DNA of 64,000 nucleotides from RYN-230 sp963851025 (GTDB taxonomy: Bacteria; Actinomycetota; Actinomycetes; Streptosporangiales; Streptosporangiaceae), in the NCBI GenBank assembly GCA_963851025.1, contig CAWKOA010000017.1, forward strand, positions 39,335 to 103,334, written 5' to 3'. The position numbers and the translations under genes are program-made. The notes below the pieces were generated by a model that was not told the origin of the DNA, searched no databases, and saw only the letters and a program-made list of their open reading frames with translations. Shown one piece after another: positions 43,474-53,956 of the stretch (positions are counted from its first letter, which is position 1; each line of letters starts with the position of its first letter).

Positions 43474-43706
43474 CCGCCGTAGCCTACGAGGCAGGACGCC
43501 TGCCCCGCACCCTGGTCCTGCTCCACCGATCCGCCCCTCAGGCCCGGCCGGTTCTGCCGGGTCACAGAAGTCACGGGCGTCACGGCAAGGTCACCGGCAA
43601 TTTAACGCACAGGAAACAACTCCCGGTCATAGTGCGATTTATCATCAGGGCGTTTGCCGGACCGGCGGCCGGAAGCCCGGACGCGGCACCCCGAAGGAGC
43701 AAGTAG

Positions 43707-45164
43707 ATGGCGGCACCTGAGCACCAGACGAGTTCGGTCCTGGAGGCGGAACCGCCCCCGGGTGTGGTGATCCGGGAAGGCACCTACGGCACGAAGATCG
43801 CCGCCGTCGAGCCCGGCGGGGCCGAGTTCATCCCGCTCAGCGAGCGGCACGGCAAGCCGCTGCAGCTGTTCTGGACCTGGACCTCGCCGAACTTCGAGTT
43901 CGCCACCGTCTTCGTGGGCGTCATCGGGGTGGCGTTCTTCGGCCTGAACTTCTGGCAGGCGCTGCTGGCCATCGTGATCGGCACCGGCATCGGCTCGGTC
44001 ACCCAGGGCGCGCTGTCCGCGCGCGGGCCGCAGTTCGGCGTGCCGCAGATGGTGCTGTCCCGGCTCGGCTTCGGCTACTGGGGGAACACCCTGCCGGCCG
44101 GGCTGAACGCGATCACGGCCGGGATCGGCTGGTTCGCGGTGAACAGCGTCAGCGGCACGTTCGCGCTGAACACGCTGACCCACCTGCCCAAGCCGCTCTG
44201 CCTGGTGATCATCGTGGCCATCCAGCTGGTGATCGCGTTCTTCGGGCACAACCTGGTGCACGCGTTCGAGCGGTACGCGTTCCCGGTCCTGGCCGTCATC
44301 TTCGTGATCGCCGTGTGCTGGATCTTCGCCAAGTCCAGCCCGGGCGCGCCGTCGCACGGCGGCGGCATCGGCGGCTTCCTGATCACGCTGGGGGCGTCGT
44401 TCGGCTACGCGGTGGGCTGGAACCCCTACGCCGCCGACTACACCCGCTACTTCGCCCCGGACACCAGCAAGAAGGCCGTCGCCCTGTGGTCCGGCCTCGG
44501 GGTGTTCGTGTCCTGCGTCCTGCTCGAGGCGGCCGGGGCCGCGTCCGCCACCGTGACCGGCATCGGCGCCATCAACGCCAACCCCACCGGCGCGTTCACC
44601 GGCCACCTGCCCACCTTCCTGGCCGACCTGACCCTGCTGGCCATCGCGCTCGGCGCGATCGCCGCGAACGTGCTGAACATCTACTCCGGCGCGCTGTCCT
44701 TTACCGCGATGGGCATCAGGCTGCCGCTGGCCCTGCGCCGGGCCATCGTGGCCGGCGTGTTCGGCGTGATCGGCTTCATCGTCGCGCTCACCGGGCTGCA
44801 CGACGCGGGCACCAAGTACAACAACTTCCTGCTGGTCATCGCCTACTGGATCGCCCCGTGGCTGGCCGTGGTGTTCTGTGACCAGTTCCTGCGCCGCCGC
44901 CAGCACCCCCGGGACCTGGAACGCCTGCTGTTCGACAGCAAGTACCAGAACTGGGCCGGCCCGGTGGCCATGCTGATCGGCGTGGTGGTGTCGATCATCC
45001 TGTTCTCGAACCAGACCGAGTACAAGGGCATCGTGCCCACGCACGTCCCGTCGGTCGGCGACCTGACCTTCGAGGCCGGCTTTCTCATCACCGCGGTCAT
45101 CTACCTGACCTGGCACGCCCTCACCGACGGCCGCCACAAGGCGGCCATGACCGCCACAACCTGA
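43707..45164 (+). CDS. NCS1-family purine/cytosine permease
   Basis: 485 residues from an ATG with AAGGAG at 8-nt spacing. About 12 membrane helices. NCS1 features: FIPLSERHGKPLQLFWTW, PQFGVPQMVLSRLGFGYWG, GWNPYAADYTRYFAPDTS (substrate loop) and NVLNIYSGALSFTAMG. The family imports cytosine, purines, allantoin or related bases with a proton or sodium ion. Placement opposite purK fits a nucleobase substrate. Confidence 0.93.
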   Translation: MAAPEHQTSSVLEAEPPPGVVIREGTYGTKIAAVEPGGAEFIPLSERHGKPLQLFWTWTSPNFEFATVFVGVIGVAFFGLNFWQALLAIVIGTGIGSVTQGALSARGPQFGVPQMVLSRLGFGYWGNTLPAGLNAITAGIGWFAVNSVSGTFALNTLTHLPKPLCLVIIVAIQLVIAFFGHNLVHAFERYAFPVLAVIFVIAVCWIFAKSSPGAPSHGGGIGGFLITLGASFGYAVGWNPYAADYTRYFAPDTSKKAVALWSGLGVFVSCVLLEAAGAASATVTGIGAINANPTGAFTGHLPTFLADLTLLAIALGAIAANVLNIYSGALSFTAMGIRLPLALRRAIVAGVFGVIGFIVALTGLHDAGTKYNNFLLVIAYWIAPWLAVVFCDQFLRRRQHPRDLERLLFDSKYQNWAGPVAMLIGVVVSIILFSNQTEYKGIVPTHVPSVGDLTFEAGFLITAVIYLTWHALTDGRHKAAMTATT

Positions 45165-45177
45165 CGCCCGGCACCAA

Positions 45178-46461
45178 TCAAGCGGGCCCGCTCACCACCG
45201 GCGGGTCATCGACCCCGCGCAGCCCGCGGGGCAGGAACACGGCGAACACGGCGGGCCGGGGCCGGACCAGGACCACGTTGGCCCCGTCCGCCGTGGCCAC
45301 GTCGCGGGCCAGCGCCAGGCCCAGCCCGGTGCCGCCGGGACGGCCGCTGACGTTCCGCTCGAAGATGCGCGGGACCAGCTCGTGCGGGACGCCCTTGCCC
45401 TCGTCCCGGACCTCGACCACCACCGACTTGGGGGTCCGCGAGGTGCGGATCGTGACCGTGCCCGCCCCGTGGACCAGCGCGTTGTCGAGCAGGGTGGCGA
45501 TAACCTGGCCCAGCGCCCCCGGCGAGATGTAGGCGCACAGGCCCTTCTCCCCCGCCACCTCCAGCTTCCGGTTGGCCCGGCGGAACGCCGGGTCCCACTC
45601 GATGACCTGCTGGGCGATCACGTCGTCGATGGCCAGCAGCGAGGGGACGCCCCGGGCCGCCCGCCGGGTCCGGCCCAGCAGCTGGCTGACCACCTCGGTG
45701 AGCCGCTCGGTCTGGGCCAGCGCCGCGGCGCCCTCTTCCCGGACCACGTCCGGGTCCCCGGCCGCCGCGATCATCTCCTCCAGCCGCATCGACAACGCGG
45801 TCAGCGGGGTCCGCAGCTGGTGGGAGGCGTCCGCGGCGAAGTCCCGTTCCGCGGACAGCAGGTCGGTGATGCGCCGCGCCGAGCCGTCCAGCCCTTCCGC
45901 CAGCCGGTCCAGCTCGGCCACCCCGTACCGGCGGCCGAGCGGCCGCGCGTCACCCAGGCCGAGCCGGTCGGCCGCGCTGGCGAGTTCCTGCAGCGGCCGG
46001 GTGAGCCGCCGCGCCTGCAGGATGGCCAGGGCCACCGCGACCGCGACCGCCGCCAGCACCAGCGCGCCGGTCAGCGCCAGGGCGCTGGTCAGCGCGCCGT
46101 AGGCAAGCGAGGGGTCGGCGGCCACGGTCACCTGGAAGTCCTTGGTCACCGCCTGCCGGAGGATGGCCGTCCCCGCCTCGGGCCGGTCGCCGAGGGTGAA
46201 CTCGTTCACGCCGTCCTGGCGGACGCTGATGTAGCGGTCCGGGAGCGACCGGGCGGCGGCGGACGCCTCCTTCACCGCGGCGGGCAGGCCGGAATTGACC
46301 CGGTCCTGCAGGGTCCGGGCCACGGTGGTCGCGTCCCGCTGCACCTGCCGGTCCGCGGCGCTGATCTGCAGCCGGCTGAACACGAAGGCCAGCGGGAGAC
46401 CCAGCAGCAGGACAGCCGTCACCGCCACCACGAGCGTGGAGACGAGCAGGCGGCGGCGCAT
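45178..46461 (-). CDS. Membrane sensor histidine kinase (HAMP-HisKA-HATPase)
   Basis: 427 residues. Helix 1 lies at residues ~8-30; a ~100-residue extracytoplasmic sensor follows; helix 2 is near 130-148. HAMP (RRLTRPLQELASAADRLG) leads into the H-box FAADASHQLRTPLTAL. N, G1, F and G2 boxes are present (ATLLDNALVHGAG, VRDEGKGVP, RIFERNVSGRPGGTGLGLALA). It follows the OmpR-type regulator by 25 nt, forming a standard pair. The stimulus is unknown. Confidence 0.95.
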   Translation of the reverse strand: MRRRLLVSTLVVAVTAVLLLGLPLAFVFSRLQISAADRQVQRDATTVARTLQDRVNSGLPAAVKEASAAARSLPDRYISVRQDGVNEFTLGDRPEAGTAILRQAVTKDFQVTVAADPSLAYGALTSALALTGALVLAAVAVAVALAILQARRLTRPLQELASAADRLGLGDARPLGRRYGVAELDRLAEGLDGSARRITDLLSAERDFAADASHQLRTPLTALSMRLEEMIAAAGDPDVVREEGAAALAQTERLTEVVSQLLGRTRRAARGVPSLLAIDDVIAQQVIEWDPAFRRANRKLEVAGEKGLCAYISPGALGQVIATLLDNALVHGAGTVTIRTSRTPKSVVVEVRDEGKGVPHELVPRIFERNVSGRPGGTGLGLALARDVATADGANVVLVRPRPAVFAVFLPRGLRGVDDPPVVSGPA

Positions 46462-46486
46462 GGGTCAGTCACCACCCCGGAGGCGG

Positions 46487-47158
46487 TCAGTCCCCTCGCT
46501 CGAAGCGGAAGCCGACGCCGCGGACCGTGGTGATGTAGCGCGGGTTGTGCGCGTCATCGCCGAGCTTGCGGCGCAGCCAGGAGATGTGCATGTCCAGCGT
46601 CTTCGTGGACCCCCACCACTTGCTGTCCCAGACCTCCCGCATGATCTGCTCACGGGTGACCACCTTCCCCGCGTCAGTCACCAGCACGCTCAGCAGGTCG
46701 AACTCCTTCGTGGTGAGTTCGAGCTCGGTGTCGCCGATCCAGGCCCGCCGGGCGTCGGCGTCGACCCGGACGCCCTGCACGACGCTGGTCTCCGGGGTGC
46801 CGCGGCGGAGCAGGGCGCGGACCCGGGCCAGCAGCTCGGCCAGCCGGAACGGCTTCGTCACGTAGTCGTCGGCCCCGGCGTCGAGGCCGATCACGGTGTC
46901 CACCTCGTCCGCCCGGGCGGTGAGGATCAGCACCGGCACGGTCTGCCCGTCGGAGCGCAGCCGCCGGCACACCTCGAGGCCGTCCAGCCGGGGCAGCCCG
47001 ATATCGAGCACGATCAGGTCGATCCCCCCGGCCAGGGCCGCTTCCAGCGTCCCCGGACCGTCCGACGACACGTCAACGTCGTAGCCCTCGCGGCGCAGCG
47101 CCCGGGCGAGCGGCTCCGAGATGGACGTGTCATCCTCAGCGAGCAGAACACAGGTCAT
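46487..47158 (-). CDS. OmpR/PhoB-type response regulator
   Basis: 223 residues. The receiver carries VLLAEDDTSISEPLA, the phospho-Asp in LIVLDIGLPRLDGLE, and the Lys in GADDYVTKPFRLAEL. The winged helix ends with YITTVRGVGFRFERG. First gene of the two-component unit whose kinase is at 45178-46461. Unlike the regulators at 14-17 kb, all phosphotransfer residues are intact. Confidence 0.96.
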   Translation of the reverse strand: MTCVLLAEDDTSISEPLARALRREGYDVDVSSDGPGTLEAALAGGIDLIVLDIGLPRLDGLEVCRRLRSDGQTVPVLILTARADEVDTVIGLDAGADDYVTKPFRLAELLARVRALLRRGTPETSVVQGVRVDADARRAWIGDTELELTTKEFDLLSVLVTDAGKVVTREQIMREVWDSKWWGSTKTLDMHISWLRRKLGDDAHNPRYITTVRGVGFRFERGD

Positions 47159-47289
47159 GCACAGATGCTACGGCGTGAATCTCTGTGCTTCTCCGTAACA
47201 CCGCGTAGAGCGCATCCCACGGCCACCTGGGATTCCGCGCACAACCGGGCGACTGCGGTTGACTTGGCCAGCCCGTGGTGACGCCTTAG

Positions 47290-48906
47290 TCAGACCGGGG
47301 TGATGCCGTGACGCCGCCGTGAGAAAGAGCGGTCCTTGCCGGCGGCGGCCGCGAAGCGGCGGATCAGCTCGGCGCGCAGCTCGCCCGGCTGGACGATGTC
47401 GTCGATGATCAGCTCGCTGGCCAGCCGGAGGACGTCGATGTCCGCCTCGTACTCGGCACGGAGCCGCTGGGTCTCCTGCTCCCGGTCCGCCGGGTCGGCC
47501 ACCGCGGCCAGCTTGTTGTAGTACACGGCGTTGACGGCGGCGTCGGCGCCCATCACCGCGATCTTCGCGGTGGGCAGGGCCAGGGTGGCGTCCGGCTCGA
47601 ACCCGGGCCCCGCCATGGCGTACAGGCCGGCCCCGTAGGCCTTGCGCACCACCACGCAGATCTTGGGCACCGTGGCCTCGGCCACCGCGCTGATCATCTT
47701 GGCGCCGTGCCGGATGATGCCCTGCCTTTCCACGGAGGTGCCGACCATGAAGCCGGGCACATCCGCCAGGAACAGCAGCGGCACGCTGAACGCGTCACAG
47801 AGCTGGATGAACCGGGTGGCCTTGTCGGCCGAGTCGACGAACAGCACGCCGCCCTTGAACATCGGGTTGTTCGCGACCACCCCGGTGACCTGGCCGCCCA
47901 GCCGGGCGAACCCGATGGTCAGCTCCCGGGCCCACAGCGCGTGGATCTCGAAGAAGGAGCCCTCGTCCACCAGCCCGCGGACGAAGCGCCGCATGTCGAA
48001 CGCCTGCCGCTCGCTGGCCGGGATGAGCGCGGCCAGGTCCGCCGGCTCCGGCAGCCCGGCGGGGCCGATGGGCGGCCGCTGCTCCCAGTTCGGGGGCAGG
48101 TAGGACAGGTAGCGGCGGACCGCGGCCAGCGCGTCGTGCTCGGTGGGCGCCAGGTAGTGGCCGCAGCCGGACACGGTGCAGTGCATCCGCGCCCCGCCCA
48201 TCTCCTCCAGCGTGGTCTGCTCCCGGACCACCATCTCGACCATGCGCGGGCTGCCCAGGTACATCGACGCGTTGCCGTCCACCATGGCCACGAAGTCGCA
48301 GAAGGCCGGGATGTAGGCCCCGCCGGCGGCCGACGGCCCGAACAGCGCGCACACCTGGGGAATGGCCCCGGACGCCCGCACCTGGGTGTGGAAGATCTTC
48401 CCCGCCCCGCGCCGGCCGGGGAACATGTCGACCTGGTCGGTGATCCGCGCGCCCGCCGAGTCGACCAGGTAGATCATGGGCAGGCCGTCGGCGTAGGCCT
48501 TCTCGATGATCCGGATGATCTTCTCGACCGTGCGGGCGCCCCACGAGCCGGCCTTGACCGTGGAGTCGTTGGCCATCAGCGCCACCGGCCGCCCGTCCAG
48601 CAGGGCGGTCCCGGTGATCACCCCGTCCGCGGGCAGGGCGTCGGCCAGGGCGTTGGCGTACCGGCCGTCCTCGGTGAAGCTGCCGTCGTCGACCAGGCAG
48701 GCGATCCTGGCCCGGGCGAACAGCTTGCCGGACGCCGCGGCCGACTGGTGGTACCGGGGCGCGCCGCCCCGCTCGATCCGGGCCCGCAGCTCAGCCAGTT
48801 CCGGGTCGCTGGCGTCCAGGTGCCCCGCCTCACGCTGCCCCGCCCCGTGCGGGCCCGTTTCGGGCAGTACCGCCTCGTGCTGGCCCGCTTCCTGCTGTTC
48901 AGCCAC
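47290..48906 (-). CDS. Acyl-CoA carboxylase beta subunit, methylcrotonyl-CoA carboxylase-like
   Basis: 538 residues from a GTG; the first ~30 residues are a Glu/Gly-rich leader. Carboxyltransferase features are YLVDSAGARITDQVDMFPGRR, CALFGPSAAGGAYIPAFCDF and LADVPGFMVGTSVERQGI. The block GGARMHCTVSGCGHYLAPTEH is nearer to MCCC2-type subunits than to propionyl-CoA types. With HMG-CoA lyase and enoyl-CoA hydratase just upstream it fits the leucine pathway. The biotin-carboxylase alpha subunit is not in this window. Confidence 0.9.
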   Translation of the reverse strand: MAEQQEAGQHEAVLPETGPHGAGQREAGHLDASDPELAELRARIERGGAPRYHQSAAASGKLFARARIACLVDDGSFTEDGRYANALADALPADGVITGTALLDGRPVALMANDSTVKAGSWGARTVEKIIRIIEKAYADGLPMIYLVDSAGARITDQVDMFPGRRGAGKIFHTQVRASGAIPQVCALFGPSAAGGAYIPAFCDFVAMVDGNASMYLGSPRMVEMVVREQTTLEEMGGARMHCTVSGCGHYLAPTEHDALAAVRRYLSYLPPNWEQRPPIGPAGLPEPADLAALIPASERQAFDMRRFVRGLVDEGSFFEIHALWARELTIGFARLGGQVTGVVANNPMFKGGVLFVDSADKATRFIQLCDAFSVPLLFLADVPGFMVGTSVERQGIIRHGAKMISAVAEATVPKICVVVRKAYGAGLYAMAGPGFEPDATLALPTAKIAVMGADAAVNAVYYNKLAAVADPADREQETQRLRAEYEADIDVLRLASELIIDDIVQPGELRAELIRRFAAAAGKDRSFSRRRHGITPV

Positions 48907-49023
48907 CTGGGGAGCGTACCCCGCCGCCCGCGGCCCGGCCCAGGCCCGCTCCGGTACCCCGGCTCACAGCCGTTTCCGCCCCATTCGCGCGGACAGGCCG
49001 TTAGGGAAAATCTGGGCCGGGGG

Positions 49024-49938
<915 letters not shown>

Positions 49939-49987
49939 GCCTTGGCCGCCGTGGTTCGCGGGGACACCGGGCTGGCCGCGGCCGGTC

Positions 49988-50776
49988 TCATTCGCCGGGC
50001 CAGACGGGATCGCGCTTCTCGTTGAACGCGGCGATGCCCTCCCGCCGGTCCGCGGACAGGGCGGCGGTCCGCCAGGCGGCGTCCTCGATGTCCAGCGCCG
50101 CGGTCAGGCCCACCCCCCAGCCCTGGCGCATGGCCCGCTTGGCGGCCCGCACGGCGACCGGGGAGTTGGCCGCGATGGCGCCGGCCATCTCCAGCGCGGT
50201 GGCGTCCGCGGCCCCGGCGGGGACCAGCCGGTCGGCCAGCCCGATCCGCCCGGCCTCCGCGGCCCCGACCCGGCGGCCGGTGAGCAGCAGGTCGGCGGCC
50301 CGGCCCACGCCGAGGCGGCGCATGGACAGCTGGGTGCCGCCGCAGCCGGGCACCAGGCCGACCGTGGTCTCCGGCAGGCCGAACTCGGCGGTCTCGTCGG
50401 CCACCACCAGGTCGCAGTTGAGCGCCAGCTCGCAGCCGCCGCCGAGCGCGTACCCGTGCACGGCGGCGATCACCGGCTGGGGCAGGCGGAGCAGCTCCCC
50501 GAACGCGGTGCGGAACACCTGCCGCTGGGCCAGCCACTGCGCGTCGGTCATCAGCTGCCGTTCCTTGAGGTCGGCGCCGACGCAGAAGGCCCGCTCCCCG
50601 GTCGCGGTCAGCACCACGGCCCGGACCCCGGGGTCCGGGGCCAGCTCGGCGCAGGTCTGCGCGAGCCGGACCAGCATCACGGTGTTCAGCGCGTTCAGCG
50701 CCGCCGGCCGGTCGAGCACGATCTCCGTGACCGGGCCGTGCCCGATCACGTGCCTGCGGACCTCGATGCCATCCAT
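49988..50776 (-). CDS. Enoyl-CoA hydratase/isomerase family protein, likely methylglutaconyl-CoA hydratase
   Basis: 262 residues. Crotonase motifs are LDRPAALNALNTVML, GERAFCVGADLKERQ (oxyanion hole), AAVHGYALGGGCELALNCDL and LPETTVGLVPGCGGTQ with the catalytic Glu positions. In front of HMG-CoA lyase and a methylcrotonyl-CoA-carboxylase-like gene it most likely hydrates 3-methylglutaconyl-CoA; this specificity rests on context. Confidence 0.93.
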   Translation of the reverse strand: MDGIEVRRHVIGHGPVTEIVLDRPAALNALNTVMLVRLAQTCAELAPDPGVRAVVLTATGERAFCVGADLKERQLMTDAQWLAQRQVFRTAFGELLRLPQPVIAAVHGYALGGGCELALNCDLVVADETAEFGLPETTVGLVPGCGGTQLSMRRLGVGRAADLLLTGRRVGAAEAGRIGLADRLVPAGAADATALEMAGAIAANSPVAVRAAKRAMRQGWGVGLTAALDIEDAAWRTAALSADRREGIAAFNEKRDPVWPGE

Positions 50777-50790
50777 GAGCGCAGGCTAAC

Positions 50791-51309
50791 CTAGTGCTCG
50801 TCCCGGGTCAGCCGCCGCTGCTCGTCCTCGACCAGCTGGAACAGCGTGGTCTGGACCTGCTGCACGCCGGGGATCTCGCTGAGCACCAGCTGGCCATGCT
50901 CGCCCGCGGATTCCACCACCAGCCGGCCCGAGCCGACCAGGCGGTCGATGGGTCCCTGCGAGAACGACACGTCGCTGATCCTGATCAGCGGGAAGTCGCG
51001 GCCCGACCGGGTCAGGATGCCGTTGCGCAGCTGGAGCCGCCGGGTGGTGAGCCGGTAGGTGGTGGTCTGCCAGCGCAGGAAGGGGACGGCGAAGCCCGCC
51101 ACGGCCAGCAGGAGGGCGATCACCCCGACTGCGATCCTGGCCGCCCCCGCCTCCCGGCCCGGCGGGATCACGATCAGCAGCGCGGCCGCGGCGACGATCA
51201 CCACGAAGAGGAGCAGAACCGGCCGCAGCAGCGTCTTCCAGTGCGGGTGCAGCGTCAGCACGCTCCGCTCGCCCGGGGGGAGCCCGCTGTCCATGCTCAT
51301 AGCGCACAT
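50791..51309 (-). CDS. Membrane protein with bacterial PH (bPH2/YdbT-like) domain
   Basis: 172 residues; starts at 51309, 51300 and 51294 are all possible because three ATGs lie close together and none has a strong binding site. Two membrane helices (LLLFVVIVAAAALLIVI and VIALLLAVAGFAVPF) are followed by the PH-like block TTYRLTTRRLQLRNGILTR and FPLIRISDVSFSQGPIDR. These small proteins are common near birA and acyl-CoA carboxylase genes in actinomycetes; function unknown. Confidence 0.9.
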   Translation of the reverse strand: MCAMSMDSGLPPGERSVLTLHPHWKTLLRPVLLLFVVIVAAAALLIVIPPGREAGAARIAVGVIALLLAVAGFAVPFLRWQTTTYRLTTRRLQLRNGILTRSGRDFPLIRISDVSFSQGPIDRLVGSGRLVVESAGEHGQLVLSEIPGVQQVQTTLFQLVEDEQRRLTRDEH

Positions 51310-51365
51310 CGTGGCACGGAACGGGGGGTTCGCGGAGGTACCGGACTGGCCGATGTACGGGAATG

Positions 51366-52169
51366 TCAGCGGACGTGCACGACATCGCCCGCGCCGACCA
51401 GCGTGCTGCCCGAGCTAGTCAGCACGGCCAGCAGGCCCGCCTCGTCCACGTCGGTGGCGGTCCCGGTCAGCAGCGCCCCGCCGGGCAGTTCCACGCGGAC
51501 TTCGCGGCCGATGGTGACGCACCAGCGCAGGTACTCCGCGCGCAGGGCGCCAGCCTCCGGCCCGGCGGCCCACGCCGTGTACCGGCGGGCCAGCTCGGTG
51601 AGCACGGCGGCCAGCAGCCGCCCGCGGTCCAGGCAGGCCGCGTTCTCCAGGAGCAGCGAGGTCGCGGTGGGCACCGGCAGCTCGGCCCGGGTGAGCGTGA
51701 CGTTGAGCCCGACGCCCGCCACGACCGCGTCGCCGTGCGCCTCGGCCAGGATCCCGGCGATCTTCCTGTCCCCCACGAGCACGTCGTTGGGCCACTTCAG
51801 CCCGGCGGCGACCCCCGCCTCGGCGCGCAGCGCGGCCGCCACCGCGATCCCGGTCAGCAGCGGCAGCCAGCCCCGGGCAGGCGGCGGCACGCCGGCCGGG
51901 CGGAGCAGCACGGAGCAGGTCAGCGCGGCGCGCGGCGGGCTGGACCAGGACCGGCCCAGCCGTCCCCGGCCCGCGGTCTGGCTCTCCGCCACCAGCACCA
52001 GTCCCTCGGCCGCGCCCGCCCGGGCCTCGTCGAGCAGGACAGCGTTGGTGGAGCCGGTTTCCCCGATGACCCGGATGTCCCGCCACAGCCCGCCGGGGCG
52101 GACCAGCCTGGCGCTCAGCGCAGCCCCATCGAGCGCCGCCCGCCCCCCGATCACATCACCAACCGCCAC
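51366..52169 (-). CDS. birA: Biotin-[acetyl-CoA-carboxylase] ligase
   Basis: 267 residues from a GTG at 52169. The catalytic block is VAESQTAGRGRLGRSWSSP, followed by KWPNDVLVGDRKIAGIL and VVAGVGLNVTLTRAEL. There is no N-terminal helix-turn-helix, so it is the non-regulatory group I type. It attaches biotin to the carrier subunit used by the acyl-CoA carboxylases encoded at 47290 and 58731. Confidence 0.95.
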   Translation of the reverse strand: MAVGDVIGGRAALDGAALSARLVRPGGLWRDIRVIGETGSTNAVLLDEARAGAAEGLVLVAESQTAGRGRLGRSWSSPPRAALTCSVLLRPAGVPPPARGWLPLLTGIAVAAALRAEAGVAAGLKWPNDVLVGDRKIAGILAEAHGDAVVAGVGLNVTLTRAELPVPTATSLLLENAACLDRGRLLAAVLTELARRYTAWAAGPEAGALRAEYLRWCVTIGREVRVELPGGALLTGTATDVDEAGLLAVLTSSGSTLVGAGDVVHVR

Positions 52170-52228
52170 AACCCCATGATCCCAGCCCCCCGCCCCGCCC
52201 CCGTCCCCCGTCCCCGGGCGTTCGGCCG

Positions 52229-52299
52229 ACTTATCACCTATCTAGTGCACGGGAACCGGGACGAATCGGGCACAGGGGTGCACCAGATAGGTGACAAGT
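52229..52299. repeat. Long imperfect inverted repeat between the MFS and birA genes
   Basis: Two 22-nt arms (52229-52250 and 52278-52299) pair with two mismatches; the arms carry TCACCTATCT and GTGCAC in inverse orientation around a 27-nt loop. There is no T-run on either side, and both flanking genes read leftwards, so it is not an ordinary terminator. A dispersed intergenic element, a regulator site for birA or an RNA structure are possible. Confidence 0.85.
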
Positions 52300-52315
52300 G
52301 ACCGGCGGCCCATGA

Positions 52316-53845
52316 TCACCGCGTGGGCGGCACCGGCGGGCGGGCGGCCAGGGCCCGGATCAGCGCCAGGACGCCGCCCGCCAGGGCTGCGGCGGCCAGC
52401 GCCGCGAACGTGGCCGCGACCGCGTGCGCGGACACCAGGGTGAACGCGGCGTGCTCCGCGGGGCTGGCCGGCAGGGCGCCGGCCCGGTTCAGGTACAGCG
52501 TGCCGAACGTGGCCACCCCGATCACGATGGCCATCTGGTTGACGGTGACCACCACCCCCGTGGCGTCGGCCGCGTCGGCGACCGGCACCCGCATCAGCAC
52601 CGCGGTCATCAGCGGGCTGAACGCGGCGGCCATCCCGGCGCCGGTCAGGCCCAGGGCCAGGTACAGCGCCACCCCGCCGGTCCCGCCGCCGTGCAGCAGC
52701 GCGGCCATCCAGAGCAGGCCGGCCGCGTAGGCGGCGAAGCCCCCGATGATCAGGGCACCGTGCAGCCGCCGGGGCAGCCGCTGCCAGTTCAGGCTGACCA
52801 GAGCGAACGTGGCCGCCGACGGGGCGAAGATCAGCCCGGCCCGCAGCGGGGTGTCACCCAGCCCGCCCTGCAAGTGCAGCGCGAGCGCGAAGAAGAAGCC
52901 GCCGAACACGGCCATGGTCACGAACAGGGCGGCCACGCCCATGGTGACGCCGGGCAGGCTCAGCACCCGGCCGGGGATCAGCGGCGATCCGCCGCGGGCC
53001 TCCACCCGCCGCTCCACGACGGCGAACAGCCCGAACAGCAGCGCGCTGGCGCCCAGGCAGATCCAGCCCCACACGGGCCAGTGCTCGGGCTGGCCGAGGA
53101 CCAGTGGCAGGACCAGGGCCACCGTGGCCGGGGTGAGCAGGGCCAGGCCCGCGGGATCCAGGCCGCGCCCGCGGTCCGCCGCGCCGTGCGGCAGCAGCCG
53201 GGCGCCCGTGGCCAGCAGGGCCACGCCGATCGGGACGTTGACCAGGAACACGGCCCGCCAGCCGCTGCCGAACAGGTTGGCCGTGACCAGCAGGCCGCCG
53301 GCGATCTGCCCGGCGACCGCGCCGCCCGCGATGACCGCGGCGTACAGCCGCATGGCGCCCGCCCGCGACGTGCCGGTGAACGTGCGCTGGATGAGGCTGA
53401 GCACCTGCGGGATCATGGCCGCGGCGCCCACCCCCTGGATGAACCGCAGGGCGACGAGCATGGCGGTGGAGGCCGCCAGGCCGCAGCCGAGCGAGGCCAG
53501 GGTGAACAGGGCCAGCCCGGCCAGGAACATCCGCCGGTGGCCCACGATGTCGCCGAGCCGGGCCCCGGTGACCAGCAGTACCGCGTACGTGATGACGTAC
53601 CCGGCGATGACGAGCTGCAGCCCGGCCCCGGAGGCGTGCAGGTCGGCGTGGATGGCGGGGGCCGCGACGTTCACCACGGAGGCGTCCAGGACCGCCATGA
53701 ACTGCCCGGTGAGGACGATCGCGAGCAGCGCGCGAGGCGCGGTCACGCCGCGCGGGGGGCGCCCGCCCGGCCGGCCAGCCCGGCGGAACCCGGCGCGGCG
53801 ATCGTCCCGCGCCGGGCCGCGGGCTACGGTTGTGAGATCTGTCAT
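52316..53845 (-). CDS. MFS drug exporter, DHA2 (EmrB/QacA) type, 14 helices
   Basis: 509 residues from the ATG at 53845; an upstream ATG at 53890 is unlikely because it lies over the regulatory repeats. Motif D1/A-like sequences are LTGQFMAVLDASVVNVAAPAI (quoted key part: MAVLDASVVNVAAP), GARLGDIVGHRRMFLAGL and motif C-like VAGQIAGGLLVTANLFG. Fourteen helices are predicted. The divergent XRE regulator and the paired sites between them suggest drug- or metabolite-responsive control. Confidence 0.92.
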   Translation of the reverse strand: MTDLTTVARGPARDDRRAGFRRAGRPGGRPPRGVTAPRALLAIVLTGQFMAVLDASVVNVAAPAIHADLHASGAGLQLVIAGYVITYAVLLVTGARLGDIVGHRRMFLAGLALFTLASLGCGLAASTAMLVALRFIQGVGAAAMIPQVLSLIQRTFTGTSRAGAMRLYAAVIAGGAVAGQIAGGLLVTANLFGSGWRAVFLVNVPIGVALLATGARLLPHGAADRGRGLDPAGLALLTPATVALVLPLVLGQPEHWPVWGWICLGASALLFGLFAVVERRVEARGGSPLIPGRVLSLPGVTMGVAALFVTMAVFGGFFFALALHLQGGLGDTPLRAGLIFAPSAATFALVSLNWQRLPRRLHGALIIGGFAAYAAGLLWMAALLHGGGTGGVALYLALGLTGAGMAAAFSPLMTAVLMRVPVADAADATGVVVTVNQMAIVIGVATFGTLYLNRAGALPASPAEHAAFTLVSAHAVAATFAALAAAALAGGVLALIRALAARPPVPPTR

Positions 53846-53869
53846 GCCGCTGAGCATGCCGGGGCCGTT

Positions 53870-53905
53870 ATCCAGGTACCAGGAGCCCAATTATCCTGGT
53901 ACCAG
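53870..53905. promoter_or_regulatory. Paired GGTACC-centred operator sites between MFS and XRE genes
   Basis: ATCCAGGTACCAGG (53870-53883) and ATCCTGGTACCAG (53893-53905) are near-palindromic copies about 23 bp apart, roughly two helical turns. They sit in the 111-nt divergent intergenic region and probably bind the XRE protein as paired dimers. Confidence 0.7.
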
Positions 53906-53956
53906 CAGCACCTGGCACCTGCCTCCGGTCCCCGGCATGATGAGGGTATGACCACC

